64,000 nucleotides of DNA from Ignavibacteriota bacterium (GCA_016708125.1 JADJGF010000001.1:1262001-1326000); one strand, 5' to 3'. Positions 17,946 through 27,963 are shown, counted from the stretch's first letter. The notes: a model not told the origin generated them from the sequence alone. Numbers and translations: made by a program.

Positions 17946-19339
17946 TTATTCCAAATCTTTTCAATTTCTTCAAGAGGTTTATTTTTAGTTTCCGGAACAT
18001 ATTTCCACGTAACCCAAATTGCCGGAAAACTTGTTAAAGCAAAAATCCAAAATGTTCCGTGAGCTTTTACTGTTTCCAATAAAAATGGTGTGAACTGACC
18101 AACAATCCAATTAGCAACCCACAAAGATAATGTAGCTATTGCCATTGCTCTTCCGCGAATTCTGGTGGGATAAATTTCTGCTAAAATTACCCAAACAACT
18201 GGTCCAAACGAAAATGCAAAACATGCAATGAAAAGTAAAATAAAAATCAACAGTAATAAACTAGAGGATATATTCATTGCAAATAAAATTCCTACAATGA
18301 TTAAAGAAATAACAGCTCCGGAAACTCCCCAAATTAATAAGGGTTTTCTGCCAAATTTATCTATTGTATAAATTGCCACAATTGTGAAAATTACATTTAC
18401 AATTCCAATTGTAACTTGCGACCAAAAAGCATCGTTTGCGCCTAAACCCGCTTCACCAAGAATTTTAATTCCATAATACATAATTGCATTTATTCCGCTG
18501 AACTGAGAAAACATTGCTAGAGAAATTCCTATTAAAAGTGGTTTCAACATTTTTTTATGAAATAAATCGTTAAATGAAACCGAAGTAATTTCAAAACTTT
18601 TTACAATTTCGGAAATTTCCGTTTCAACATTTATTTCGCCAATTATTTTAGAAAGAATATTGTGAGCTTTTTTAACATCGTTTTTCATCAATAAATATCG
18701 GGGTGATTCCGGAACAATGAATAAAAGTGCTAAAAATATAAATGCCGGTAAAATTTCAACTCCAAACATTCCACGCCAAATTTCTTTATTTAAAATCCAG
18801 TTTAAAAAAGTTCCTTCCTCTAAAAATGAAGTTGAGGAATTTTCTAAAATAAAATAATTGGAAACATACGCAGCAAGAATTCCAATTGTAATTGCAAGCT
18901 GATATAATGTAATAAGTTTTCCGCGCATAGTTGGAATTGAAATTTCCGAAATGTACATTGGCGAAATTATTGATGCAACGCCAATTCCTATTCCGCCGAC
19001 TAATCTGAAAATAATTAATTCCATATAATTTCCGCTAACTGCACAGCCGATTGCAGAAACCGAAAATAAAATTGCAGATAGAGTTAAAACTAATTTTCTA
19101 CCGAATTTATCGCTTAAATATCCAGCAATTATAACACCAAAAATACATCCAAGTAAAGCAACGCTAACAAACCAGCCTTCGGATAAAGCATCAAGCAAGA
19201 ATTGATTTTTAACAAAACCAATGGTTCCCGAAATTACTGCAGTATCAAATCCAAATAAAAAGCCTCCCAATGCTGCAATGAATGCCAAAACAGAAAGATA
19301 AAATTTATTTTCATTTTCATGATAAATTTCTTTGCTCAT
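17942..19339 (-). CDS. Sugar porter MFS transporter (XylE/GLUT-like)
   Basis: The 465-residue protein has 12 membrane segments and several sugar-porter signatures: GFLFGFDTAVISG near the start, DKFGRK after helix 2, PESPRYLL before the central loop, and PETKNKPLEEIE at the end. These define the sugar/H+ symporter family. GGA-rich sequence precedes the ATG. It lies 8 bases after the isomerase-like gene on the same strand, so uptake and sugar-phosphate metabolism are probably co-expressed. The exact hexose or pentose is not evident. Confidence 0.9.
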   Translation of the reverse strand: MSKEIYHENENKFYLSVLAFIAALGGFLFGFDTAVISGTIGFVKNQFLLDALSEGWFVSVALLGCIFGVIIAGYLSDKFGRKLVLTLSAILFSVSAIGCAVSGNYMELIIFRLVGGIGIGVASIISPMYISEISIPTMRGKLITLYQLAITIGILAAYVSNYFILENSSTSFLEEGTFLNWILNKEIWRGMFGVEILPAFIFLALLFIVPESPRYLLMKNDVKKAHNILSKIIGEINVETEISEIVKSFEITSVSFNDLFHKKMLKPLLIGISLAMFSQFSGINAIMYYGIKILGEAGLGANDAFWSQVTIGIVNVIFTIVAIYTIDKFGRKPLLIWGVSGAVISLIIVGILFAMNISSSLLLLIFILLFIACFAFSFGPVVWVILAEIYPTRIRGRAMAIATLSLWVANWIVGQFTPFLLETVKAHGTFWIFALTSFPAIWVTWKYVPETKNKPLEEIEKIWNN

Positions 19340-19347
19340 AATTTTCC

Positions 19348-21180
19348 TTATTTCAAAAATGCTTTCACAACTTTAGCTTCATTTTCACTTTCGTTAAATA
19401 ATTTATAAGATTTTGCCGCCGCCGGAATTACAAAAGTTTCCGCATAATTAAATCTTGTTTTCATTCCGTTTTCTGTTTCTAAAATTATTGATTCGCCTTC
19501 AACAAGCATACAAACATTGCAGCGATAATTTGTTTCAACATTTATATTTGAGAAAAACTCCAATCTTTCAACATCGTAAATATGTTCTTTGTGTGTTTGA
19601 AGATGAACAATTTTCCAATCAATTCCTTCCGAAATTATTTTAGGTTTTGCAATTAATTCATCTTTTACAATTTTACCTTTTCTTTCAAAATATAAATTGT
19701 TGAATGCGTGATCAATATTTATCGGTCGTGGTTTTCCGTTTAAATCCAAGCGAACCCAATCATACATTTTAAAAGTGAAAATATATGGAGTGTTGGAAAT
19801 CTCTAATACCAGATTGTCTTTCCCCGATCCATGAATTGTTCCATTCGGAATTAAAAGCAAATCATGTTTTTTCACTTCATGAGTTTGAACATATTTTTCA
19901 ATATTAATTGGGTTAGAATCTTTAAAGCTTTTTTCAAGTTCTGTTCTAAATTCTGTGGAATTAATATTTTCTTGAAAACCCAAATAAACTTTCGCATTAT
20001 TTTTCATATCAAGAATATAATATGATTCATCTTGTGTAATAATTTCGCCAAAATTATTTTTAATATATTCTATGCGGGGATGACACTGAACGGATAAATT
20101 CCCACCATCAAAAGTATCAAGAAAATCAAATCGAATTGGAAATTCTTCATTGTAAATTTCCGAATGCTTACCCAAAATATTTTTTGATTCTTGAAACATG
20201 AGAAAATCAAAAGAAAACTCTAACAATTTTTTATCGCTTTCAATTATAATTCCATTTTCCGGAACAATTAACTCAAACGACCATGCATAATTCGGTACAT
20301 CTTTAGCAAGCCCATGAATATTATCTTTTATCCAACTTCCGCCCCAAACTCCGGGTTCAAACCAAGGTCTAACTCTAAAATAATTTTTACTCATTTCGTT
20401 TAGTGCGTTTCTGAAATCTTCTCCGCCCAAGGTTAGAAGCTGGTTTGGTCTTTGTGCATCAATTATAAAATCAATTTTGGAAAGAATATTTTTTTTGTGT
20501 TCGTTCAAAACAATCCAATCAATAAAATAAAATCTTTTATACATTTGCTGAGAATCGAACGGAGAATTTACGCCTAAGTTTGTAATACTTTGTGCTCTCA
20601 TTCTAAATTGAAGTTCATTTTTAGGAAGATCGAGATATAATAAAATTCCTTCCCAATTTGCCAACTTTGATCCACAGCCATAAATTATATTTACATCAAA
20701 ATTATTTGAAGGAACAATTTTGCTGATTTTTTCTTTGTCAAAAAAATCCATCAATTTTAAATTTGTGCGTTTTCCAAAAATTGAATCTGATTTTCCCAAA
20801 TCATTTTTAATCATTACATTAATTTCATTTTCATCTTTCATCGCACTTTTTACATCAAAAAATCCAACTGAAATATTTCTTTTTGTAAATTCAGATAAAA
20901 GTTTTGCGGTTAAAATTTCCCAGAAAACACCAATGTAGCCATCAATTGTAATTAATTTAAGTTTAGAAATTTCATCAACTAATTCAGAAATTCCGTTTAC
21001 TATTTTTCCATCATCAATTTTAAAAGAGGGATAAATATCATACTTTCCTTTTGGCGTTTCTATTTTTTCAACGGGAATTAAATACTGTTGAGTTTTTCTC
21101 CAGTTTGTGTTTTGCAATTTTCCATCAATATGATTTTCATCATCTGGAATTTCTATTTGTAATGTCTTATTATTTTGCAT
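19348..21180 (-). CDS. Class I mannose-6-phosphate isomerase-like protein with N-terminal kinase-like domain
   Basis: The C-terminal half of this 610-residue protein is a type I phosphomannose isomerase cupin. It has a metal-binding LSVQCHPRIEYI block, DESYYILDM and LLIPNGTIHGSG, and probably interconverts mannose- and fructose-6-phosphate. The first ~260 residues resemble a nucleoside-kinase (uridine kinase-like) fold, with LITIDGYIGVFWEILTAKLL where a P-loop would be. The glycine-lysine signature is missing there, so this part is probably not catalytic. That reading is inference. It sits in one unit with the sugar porter, suggesting use of an imported hexose. Confidence 0.75.
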   Translation of the reverse strand: MQNNKTLQIEIPDDENHIDGKLQNTNWRKTQQYLIPVEKIETPKGKYDIYPSFKIDDGKIVNGISELVDEISKLKLITIDGYIGVFWEILTAKLLSEFTKRNISVGFFDVKSAMKDENEINVMIKNDLGKSDSIFGKRTNLKLMDFFDKEKISKIVPSNNFDVNIIYGCGSKLANWEGILLYLDLPKNELQFRMRAQSITNLGVNSPFDSQQMYKRFYFIDWIVLNEHKKNILSKIDFIIDAQRPNQLLTLGGEDFRNALNEMSKNYFRVRPWFEPGVWGGSWIKDNIHGLAKDVPNYAWSFELIVPENGIIIESDKKLLEFSFDFLMFQESKNILGKHSEIYNEEFPIRFDFLDTFDGGNLSVQCHPRIEYIKNNFGEIITQDESYYILDMKNNAKVYLGFQENINSTEFRTELEKSFKDSNPINIEKYVQTHEVKKHDLLLIPNGTIHGSGKDNLVLEISNTPYIFTFKMYDWVRLDLNGKPRPINIDHAFNNLYFERKGKIVKDELIAKPKIISEGIDWKIVHLQTHKEHIYDVERLEFFSNINVETNYRCNVCMLVEGESIILETENGMKTRFNYAETFVIPAAAKSYKLFNESENEAKVVKAFLK

Positions 21181-21261
21181 AAAAATTTAGGATTGGAAAA
21201 TGAATTTGGGAAAGTTATGAAATTTATTTGGGTGAAAAAAAAGATTTATAAAATTAAATTT

Positions 21262-21693
21262 CTACAGCGTTCGTATTTTCCTAATTGTCTTTTCTTTCAA
21301 CTGTTCTAAAGTTTCTTCACTTAACATTTTGTAAGCGTCGTCTCTAATTTTTCCCCATTTATCATGCACGGGGCACGGATGTTCGCTGCTGCAATTTGGA
21401 AAACCCAAAACGCAGCTTTTAAAAACAGAATCTCCATCAATTGCGTGAACAATTTCAATCAATTTTATTTGACTTGGTCTTCGGGCTAAATAAAATCCCC
21501 CGTTCTTTCCTTTTTTTGAACCGATAATTCCGCTTTCTGTTAAAGTTTGCAGCATTTTAGAAACAAATTCTTTCGGTACTTTTAATTCATCGGAAATATC
21601 TTTTGCATTAAAAATTAACTGATCTTTTTTTATCGAGAGAAATAAAACTGCTTGAAGTGCAAGTTCACATTTTTTTGAGAAGATTACGGTCAT
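21262..21693 (-). CDS. Rrf2-family transcriptional regulator, probable Fe-S sensor
   Basis: The 143-residue protein has the Rrf2 winged helix (KDISDELKVPKEFVSKMLQTL) and a wing with KKGKNGGFYLARRPSQI. Three cysteines follow as C-x6-C-x5-C (CVLGFPNCSSEHPC), the position where IscR/NsrR-type members bind an iron-sulfur cluster. It is therefore likely to respond to iron-sulfur status, nitric oxide or redox. It is divergent from corA with about 130 bases between them. Confidence 0.85.
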   Translation of the reverse strand: MTVIFSKKCELALQAVLFLSIKKDQLIFNAKDISDELKVPKEFVSKMLQTLTESGIIGSKKGKNGGFYLARRPSQIKLIEIVHAIDGDSVFKSCVLGFPNCSSEHPCPVHDKWGKIRDDAYKMLSEETLEQLKEKTIRKIRTL

Positions 21694-21827
21694 AATTCAG
21701 TCACAAATTTCTTTTTATATAATTAAGTTTACAATAAATTAAAAATAACATTTTTATTTTTAATTCTTTATTTAAACTTATAGTATTTGAGAAAAACTTT
21801 TTGTTAATACGAATGAGATAAAAATTT

Positions 21828-22876
21828 ATGAACAAATCTAAAAAACTTACAAGAAAAATTGGACTTCCGCCCGGTGAAATAATTTACATCGGAAATGTTG
21901 ATCCCCAAAAAACAAAAATAAAATTATATAAATATGATAAAATTGACTTTTCCGAAAATGATTTAACTAAACTTGAAAATATAGATTCGATTAAAGATCA
22001 AACAAAAATAAATTGGTTAAATATTACCGGATTTGAAAAAATTGAGCACATAAGAGATTTAAGCAAAATTATAAATGTAAATGAAATGCTTCTTGAAGAC
22101 GCACTTCACACTGATCACATTCCAAAGTTTGAAGTAGGAAATGATTATCTGGCATTTATTATTAAAAGTTTTGATGAGAAAAGTAACGATGCAAGTCATA
22201 ATTGTATAATTCTAAAAGACGGACTTATAATTTCTCTGATGGAAAATCCGAATAATATTCTTCAAACAAAAATTGAAAGAATTAAAAATGGAACTGCTCG
22301 TGCGCGAAATAAAAAAGCAGATTACCTTTTCTATACTTTGCTTGATTCTTGTATTGATTCTTACTACAGATATTTTGAAAATATTAGAGAAGAACTTTTC
22401 GATTTGGAAAATTTAATTATTCACAAACGTTCCGAAAATCATATTGATAAAATTTACGAATTGAATTCAAAATTTAAAACTATACGAAGAAATCTTTTCC
22501 TTTAAAAACAGCAATTCTTGATTTAATTGAAAGTGAAAATATTTTGCTGGAAAAAAATAATTATCATTTTTTTAATGATTGTAAAGATCATGTTAATGAA
22601 CTTATTGAATACTACAATTCGTTTTCGGATAATATTCAGAGTTTGATAAATCTTAATGAAAACAACATTGTAAACAGCACAAACAAAGTGATAAAAATTC
22701 TCACAATTATTGCTACAATATTTATTCCTCTTACATTTATTGCGGGAATTTACGGAATGAATTTTAAGAATATGCCGGAACTTGAATGGAAGTACGGATA
22801 TTATTATTCGCTTGGTTTAATGTTTTTGGTTGGATTTGGAATTTATGTTTTTATTAAAAAGAAAAATTGGTTGTGA
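21828..22876 (+). pseudogene. corA: corA magnesium transporter split by a one-base frameshift
   Basis: The first frame (21828-22505) encodes the CorA cytoplasmic domain. The +2 frame that continues from about 22499 to 22876 encodes the rest of the stalk helix and both membrane helices, including the YGMNF selectivity motif (IAGIYGMNF) and a lysine-rich tail. Joining the frames at the T run near 22494-22498 needs one extra T and gives an uninterrupted CorA of about 349 residues. As written, the protein stops at TAA 22503-22505 before the pore. This is either a recent inactivating deletion or a homopolymer error in the assembly. The rest looks intact, with no other damage. Confidence 0.85.
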
Positions 22877-22903
22877 TATTTTTAGAGAATCTTAAAAAAC
22901 AAA

Positions 22904-22935
22904 AAAGGCATGTAAAAACATGCCTTTAATTTTTT
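22904..22935. terminator. Bidirectional intrinsic terminator
   Basis: A perfect 10-bp stem, AAAGGCATGT with ACATGCCTTT, has a four-A loop. It is flanked by an A run on the left and a T-rich run on the right. It lies between the convergent corA and PEGA-lipoprotein genes and can end transcription from both sides. Confidence 0.88.
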
Positions 22936-22949
22936 AAATCAAAATAAAA

Positions 22950-23693
22950 CTAGAATGATTTATTGTCTTTAACTTTATTGTAAATCCACTTTACAACCAC
23001 AGAGGCAAAAACACCAGGTTGTCCGCCATTTTCCTGAGTAATTTGAAATTTGGAATAATTACCATCTTGATCATAAAGAAATACATAGTTCCTTTCAGCA
23101 ACACTTATACTTTTTACCCAAGTATTATCTTTTGTTGGTGAATCAACACCATCATTTAAATTTGTTGAAGTTCCTATTTTAAAATAGGTTTCTCTTGTCA
23201 TACTATTTCTACCTTTTGAGCTAACAACAATAAAACCATCTGAATTATAATATACATCGTTATAAATAGAACTATCATTAGATGCACTTATACTGAATGC
23301 TTTTCCTAATTTTAAACTTAATCCACTTGGGTGTGTTGCACTAGGATCTAAAGATTCCCAGAATTCAACAGGTCCAAAAACAGAATAAGTTGGTTTTAGT
23401 GTAACATTTAAAGTTGCGGTTTGACTAGTCACTACTTGAGCGTTAATTGTTGTATCTGCATAACTACTTAATTTTAGAGTAACGGAATAAGTTCCAACTG
23501 CTTTTTCTGCAAATGTATATGGAGTTAAAAATCCTGAATCGGTTCCATCTAAAAATATTTTTGCGCCGGATGGAGTTGAATTAACTATTAAATTTCCCTT
23601 TTCTTCTTCAATCGGATCTGTAGTACTGTCATCACAAGAAATGAACGAAATACTAAAAATTACAAATAGTGCTAATAATAAAATCTTTTTCAT
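22950..23693 (-). CDS. PEGA-domain lipoprotein of unknown function
   Basis: The 247-residue protein begins with a lipoprotein signal (ISFISC, cysteine near residue 20) and an acidic linker. A PEGA domain follows (GNLIVNSTPSGAKIFLDGTD... to about residue 98). PEGA domains are small beta modules of surface proteins. The last ~140 residues are beta-rich and unrecognised. AAGGAG lies upstream of the ATG. It is probably anchored to a membrane and exposed at the cell surface or in the periplasm. Confidence 0.78.
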   Translation of the reverse strand: MKKILLLALFVIFSISFISCDDSTTDPIEEEKGNLIVNSTPSGAKIFLDGTDSGFLTPYTFAEKAVGTYSVTLKLSSYADTTINAQVVTSQTATLNVTLKPTYSVFGPVEFWESLDPSATHPSGLSLKLGKAFSISASNDSSIYNDVYYNSDGFIVVSSKGRNSMTRETYFKIGTSTNLNDGVDSPTKDNTWVKSISVAERNYVFLYDQDGNYSKFQITQENGGQPGVFASVVVKWIYNKVKDNKSF

Positions 23694-23708
23694 TTATTCT
23701 CCTTATAA

Positions 23709-24278
23709 TTATTTTTTAACTAAATTAAAACTGACTGAATTTTTATCAACTAAAGTTGTAAAAGTTCCCGAATATGTTTTTCCATCTTCAGAAAGTTTAC
23801 CGGCATATTTTCCTTTAAATCTGCTGTGTATTTGATCAGCCATTGTTAAAGCTTTTGTTTCCGGATTTAAAGTTCCTTTTACTTCTTGATTTATAGGATT
23901 GCGATAATTTATTGTAATTTTTCCGGAAAAATTATTTCCTTCCTGCGAAGTAATTGAAAGAATTGTTAATCTGCTATCCAATTTTCCCTGCCAAACACCC
24001 AATAAAGGTTTTTCCGTAACAACATTTTCTACTTTTTCTGCAGCTTTTTCAACTGTTGTTGCAAGCGTATCAACAACCTTTTCTGTTGTCTCTTCAACTT
24101 TTTCAACGGCTTCTTTTGTTACTTCACCTGCTTTATCTGCAGTTTCTTCAACTGTTTTTTGTGCGTCATCCATTGTTTCTTTTGCTTTATCACAACTTAC
24201 AAGCAACATGGCTGCAATAACAATTAAAGATAAAAACAAAATCTTATTACCTTTATTTGTTAATCTTCCTTTTAACAT
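23709..24278 (-). CDS. Lipoprotein with alanine/glutamate/lysine coiled-coil repeat and C-terminal beta domain
   Basis: The 189-residue protein has an N-terminal helix ending in a lipobox (AMLLVSC). About 55 residues of amphipathic helix follow, rich in E, K, V, A and T, with near-repeats such as KEAVEKVEETTEK and VEKAAEKVENV. The C-terminal ~95 residues (LLGVWQGKLDSRLTIL onward) look like a small beta-barrel. AGGAGG precedes the start. It is followed on the same strand, after 15 bases, by the PEGA lipoprotein, so the two may be co-expressed. Function is unknown; the repeat resembles LEA or apolipoprotein-like helices. Confidence 0.65.
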   Translation of the reverse strand: MLKGRLTNKGNKILFLSLIVIAAMLLVSCDKAKETMDDAQKTVEETADKAGEVTKEAVEKVEETTEKVVDTLATTVEKAAEKVENVVTEKPLLGVWQGKLDSRLTILSITSQEGNNFSGKITINYRNPINQEVKGTLNPETKALTMADQIHSRFKGKYAGKLSEDGKTYSGTFTTLVDKNSVSFNLVKK

Positions 24279-24409
24279 TTAGTTTCCTCCTGTTAGTTTA
24301 TTTGTTTTTTATTTGATCCAAAAATAAGCTTAAAATTAGAAAAATCATAAATAATTTAAGTAATTCTTAGTTAGATGTTGAGGTCTTTTAGATAAATATT
24401 TATTACTGA

Positions 24410-25117
24410 TTATTCTTCATTTTCTTTAAGATTAGGTGGGTTCCAGCCAACAATTGAACCTTCTTTTATTGTTGAAAAATATGGAGAAAGAGTTGTGCCC
24501 GGTAAAGTTCTAACATTGTCTTCAATTTTAATTGGTCCCATTCCGGTACCGGCTCCAAGTTTACAATTATTTCCAATTTCTATAATTCCGTATCTGAATT
24601 TCCCGGAGCCTTCATAAGCGTGAACGGTTAATCTGGTAAACGCTCCCATTAACGTATTTTCGCCGATAAAAATTAATTCCGGTCTAAAATGATCTAACCA
24701 AACTAACTGCATAATTTCCGAACCTTTGCCGACGTGAATTCCCATCCATCTGTATAATTTATTTTTCAGCGTTGTTCCTTTCATAAAAAAAGAAATTGCA
24801 ACTTGAAATACCAATAAAGTTCTTCTTCCAAAAGGCAGATTTAAAACTCTCCAATTAATAGATTTTTTTTCTTCCGGTGATCCAAGTCCGGAAAAAGTAT
24901 AATGTCTTCTTATCGGAGTTAAAAATTTTTCTAAGTTTACTTTTCCTTCTTCGGTTTTGGGATTTAAAGAATTTACACTTACACCTTTTCCGCCGGAAGT
25001 TTTAGAAATATAAATTTCTATTCCCTTTTTATTTCCCAATTTTATCGAGCGTTCAATAATTTCTAAAGTAACTAATTTTATTACTTCTTCGGGAGTTTTA
25101 TCTTTATACTTTTTCAA
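24410..25117 (-). CDS. Left-handed beta-helix (hexapeptide) acyltransferase-like protein
   Basis: The 235-residue protein has a C-terminal left-handed beta-helix of hexapeptide turns (IFIGENTLMGAFTRLTVH, then IIEIGNNCKLGAGTGMG, IKIEDNVRTLPGTTL). Sugar and amino-acid acetyltransferases use this fold. The N-terminal ~110 residues are not recognised. The start is a TTG at 25117. An ATG six bases further out is in another frame and quickly stops. It lies 18 bases downstream of the gamma-glutamyltransferase gene and is probably co-transcribed with it. Donor and acceptor are unknown. Confidence 0.68.
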   Translation of the reverse strand: MKKYKDKTPEEVIKLVTLEIIERSIKLGNKKGIEIYISKTSGGKGVSVNSLNPKTEEGKVNLEKFLTPIRRHYTFSGLGSPEEKKSINWRVLNLPFGRRTLLVFQVAISFFMKGTTLKNKLYRWMGIHVGKGSEIMQLVWLDHFRPELIFIGENTLMGAFTRLTVHAYEGSGKFRYGIIEIGNNCKLGAGTGMGPIKIEDNVRTLPGTTLSPYFSTIKEGSIVGWNPPNLKENEE

Positions 25118-25135
25118 ATCATTTCTCTAAAAAGT

Positions 25136-26848
25136 CTAATATCCAATTGCCAAGCCGCCGCGGCGCGGATCAGCGGCTCCGTAAATTTTTTCATTTTCAA
25201 TTAAGATAGATTGAGCTGAACCAAGAACTCTAAAAGTATTATTTCTATCGCCAAATTTGTAACCCATATTTTCTAAATTCAATTTTACATCTTTGCTTAT
25301 TGCAAATTCTTCAAGATAAATTATATCCGGCATCCATTGATGATGAATTCGTGGCGCATTTACCGCTTCTTGAATATTCATTCCAAAATCAATTACGTTT
25401 AAAATTACTTGAAGAACAACTGTAATTATTGTTGAGCCTCCGGGCGAACCGGTGATTATAAAAGGTTTGTTATTTTTTAAAACAATTGTTGGACTCATCG
25501 CACTCAGCATTCTTTTTTCCGGCTCAATAGAATTTGCCTTTCCGCCTAAAAGTCCGAACTGGTTTGGTTCTCCGGATTTAGAACTGAAATCATCCATTTC
25601 ATTATTTAGTAAAAATCCCGCACCCTCTACAATAATTTTTGAGCCAAATCCGGAGTTAATTGTTGTAGTAACACTCACCGCATTTCCATCTTTATCATAA
25701 ACAGAATAATGTGTTGTTTCTGTACTTTCATTAATTTCTGTTGGAATTTGCGTAGTAATATTTTCTGATGGAACCGCAAATGTTTTCAATTTTTCAAAAA
25801 TACTTTTAGCATATTCTTTGGAAGTTAATTTCTCTTTCGGAACCGGATAAAAATCTTCATCACCAAGATGATAAGTTCTATCCGCATAAACATACTTCAT
25901 AGTTTCAACAAGTTTATTTATGTAAGAACTGCTGTTCCATTCATCTTTTTGGAACGAAAAATTTTCCAAAATATTTAGAAGTTCAACAATGGCAATTCCG
26001 CCGGAGCTTGGCGGCCCCATTGAAATTATTTTATGATCTCTGTAACTTCCTTCAATTGGAATTCTTTCAATCGGTTTATAATTTTTAAGATCTTCGTGAG
26101 TAATATATCCATTCATTTTTCTAACTTGATCAATAAATAGATCCGCAACTTCTCCGGAATAAAATCCATCAACACCATTTTGCTTAATTTTTTCTAAAGT
26201 ATTTGCTAAATCTATTTGGGTGAAAAGTTCACCTTCCAAATATGGTTCACCGTTTTTAGAAAATATTTTATACGATGACGGATATTTTTTAAATTCATCC
26301 AAATGATATTTAAAAGAATTCGCATCGGATTCATCTAACGTAAATCCGTTTTTTGCTAAATCAATTGCGGGTTGAATTACTTCTTCCAAACTTAAAGTTC
26401 CATAATTTTCTAAAGCATAAATTAACCCAGCAACACTTCCGGGAATGCCGACAGAAGTTATTCCTTCTTGACTTAATTCCGGCTTGAAATTACCAGCTAT
26501 ATCCAAATACATATTTTTATGTGCTGATTTTGGAGCTTTTTCTCTAAAATCTATCGAAGTGTTTTTTCCATCTTTTAAATGTAAAACCATAAAACCGCCG
26601 CCCCCAATATTTCCTGCATAAGGATAAGTAACCGCAAGTGCAAATCCAACCGCTACAGAAGCATCAATTGCGTTTCCGCCTTTTTTCAAAATTTCTAAGC
26701 CAACTTCGGATGCATACGAACTTGCCGAAACAACCATTCCATTTTTTGCTTTTACTGGGCGAGCAATTTGGGAATGTAATTCAATTTGGAAAAGCGTAAT
26801 TATTATTAGAATATAATTTATCGATTTGGTAATCAATTTATTTTTCAC
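25136..26848 (-). CDS. ggt: Gamma-glutamyltransferase, exported
   Basis: The 570-residue precursor has a signal peptide (ends near ELHSQ). It shows GNIGGGGFMVLH in the large-subunit region and the self-cleavage site TTHYSVYD, where T379 would become the N-terminal nucleophile of the small subunit. MGPPSSGG and TGSPGGSTI blocks are also present. It cleaves the gamma-glutamyl bond of glutathione and related peptides in the periplasm. GTG is the apparent start; the signal peptide begins directly after it. It precedes the acyltransferase gene on the same strand and is divergent from argF. Confidence 0.93.
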   Translation of the reverse strand: MKNKLITKSINYILIIITLFQIELHSQIARPVKAKNGMVVSASSYASEVGLEILKKGGNAIDASVAVGFALAVTYPYAGNIGGGGFMVLHLKDGKNTSIDFREKAPKSAHKNMYLDIAGNFKPELSQEGITSVGIPGSVAGLIYALENYGTLSLEEVIQPAIDLAKNGFTLDESDANSFKYHLDEFKKYPSSYKIFSKNGEPYLEGELFTQIDLANTLEKIKQNGVDGFYSGEVADLFIDQVRKMNGYITHEDLKNYKPIERIPIEGSYRDHKIISMGPPSSGGIAIVELLNILENFSFQKDEWNSSSYINKLVETMKYVYADRTYHLGDEDFYPVPKEKLTSKEYAKSIFEKLKTFAVPSENITTQIPTEINESTETTHYSVYDKDGNAVSVTTTINSGFGSKIIVEGAGFLLNNEMDDFSSKSGEPNQFGLLGGKANSIEPEKRMLSAMSPTIVLKNNKPFIITGSPGGSTIITVVLQVILNVIDFGMNIQEAVNAPRIHHQWMPDIIYLEEFAISKDVKLNLENMGYKFGDRNNTFRVLGSAQSILIENEKIYGAADPRRGGLAIGY

Positions 26849-26935
26849 TGTTTTTTATTTAATGTTTTTGAATATGTTAGATATATTAACATAAGAAAAT
26901 AATTTTTATTTTGCAGAATTGTTAAAGGAGAAAAA

Positions 26936-27937
26936 ATGGCATTTAATTTAAGAAACAGAAACTTTTTAAAACTTTTGGATTTTACAAAGGAAGAGTTAAA
27001 CTTTTTATTAGAACTTTCAAAAAATTTAAAGGCAGCAAAGTATGGCGGATATGAAGAACAAAAATTAAAAGGGAAAAACATCGCTTTAATTTTTGAGAAA
27101 TCATCTACAAGAACAAGATGCGCATTTGAAGTTGCCGCATTTGATCAAGGTGCAAATGTAACTTATTTGGGTCCAAGCGGCTCGCAGATTGGTCACAAAG
27201 AATCTATGAAAGATACCGCAAGAGTTTTGGGAAGAATGTATGATGGAATTGAATATCGAGGATTTGGACAAAGCATTGTTGAAGAATTGGGAAAATATGC
27301 TGGTGTTCCGGTTTGGAATGGATTAACTGATGAATTTCACCCGACTCAAGTTCTTGCAGATTTTTTAACGATGTTAGAACATTCAAACAAACCGCTTTCG
27401 GAAATTTCTTATTGTTATTTGGGCGATGCAAGAAATAATATGGGGAATTCGCTTTTGGTCGGCGGAGCAATTATGGGAATGGATGTAAGACTTTGTGCAC
27501 CAAAAGAAAATTTACCCGATAAAAAACTTGTCGATCAATGCAAAGAAATTGCAAAAAAATCCGGAGCTAAAATTACTTTAACAAGTGATGTTAAAGTTGG
27601 AGTTAAGGGAGTTGATTTTCTTTATACAGATGTTTGGGTTTCAATGGGTGAACCGAAAGAAGTTTGGGAAGAAAGAATTAAACTTCTCAAACCATATCAA
27701 ATAAATATGAAAACATTAAAAGCAACCGGAAATCCAAATGTAAAATTTATGCATTGTCTTCCGGCATTTCATAATAGAGAAACAAAAATGGGCGAAGAAA
27801 TTTTTCAAAAATTTGGATTAGACGGAATGGAAGTTACAGAGGATGTTTTTGAATCGGAACACTCAATTGTTTTTGATGAAGCAGAAAACAGACTTCACAC
27901 AATTAAAGCAATTATGGTAGCAACTTTAGGATCATAA
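26936..27937 (+). CDS. argF: Ornithine carbamoyltransferase
   Basis: The 333-residue enzyme joins carbamoyl phosphate and ornithine to make citrulline. Visible signatures are the carbamoyl-phosphate loop STRTR (57-61), HPTQVLADFLTM, and the ornithine loop block HCLPAFHNRE. The length matches the catabolic/anabolic OTC family (about 330). AAAGGAG is eight bases before the ATG. No other arginine gene is adjacent, so whether it works in biosynthesis or in arginine breakdown cannot be told from context. A strong terminator follows. Confidence 0.95.
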   Translation: MAFNLRNRNFLKLLDFTKEELNFLLELSKNLKAAKYGGYEEQKLKGKNIALIFEKSSTRTRCAFEVAAFDQGANVTYLGPSGSQIGHKESMKDTARVLGRMYDGIEYRGFGQSIVEELGKYAGVPVWNGLTDEFHPTQVLADFLTMLEHSNKPLSEISYCYLGDARNNMGNSLLVGGAIMGMDVRLCAPKENLPDKKLVDQCKEIAKKSGAKITLTSDVKVGVKGVDFLYTDVWVSMGEPKEVWEERIKLLKPYQINMKTLKATGNPNVKFMHCLPAFHNRETKMGEEIFQKFGLDGMEVTEDVFESEHSIVFDEAENRLHTIKAIMVATLGS

Positions 27938-27963
27938 ATACATACCATCATCTTATTTGAATT

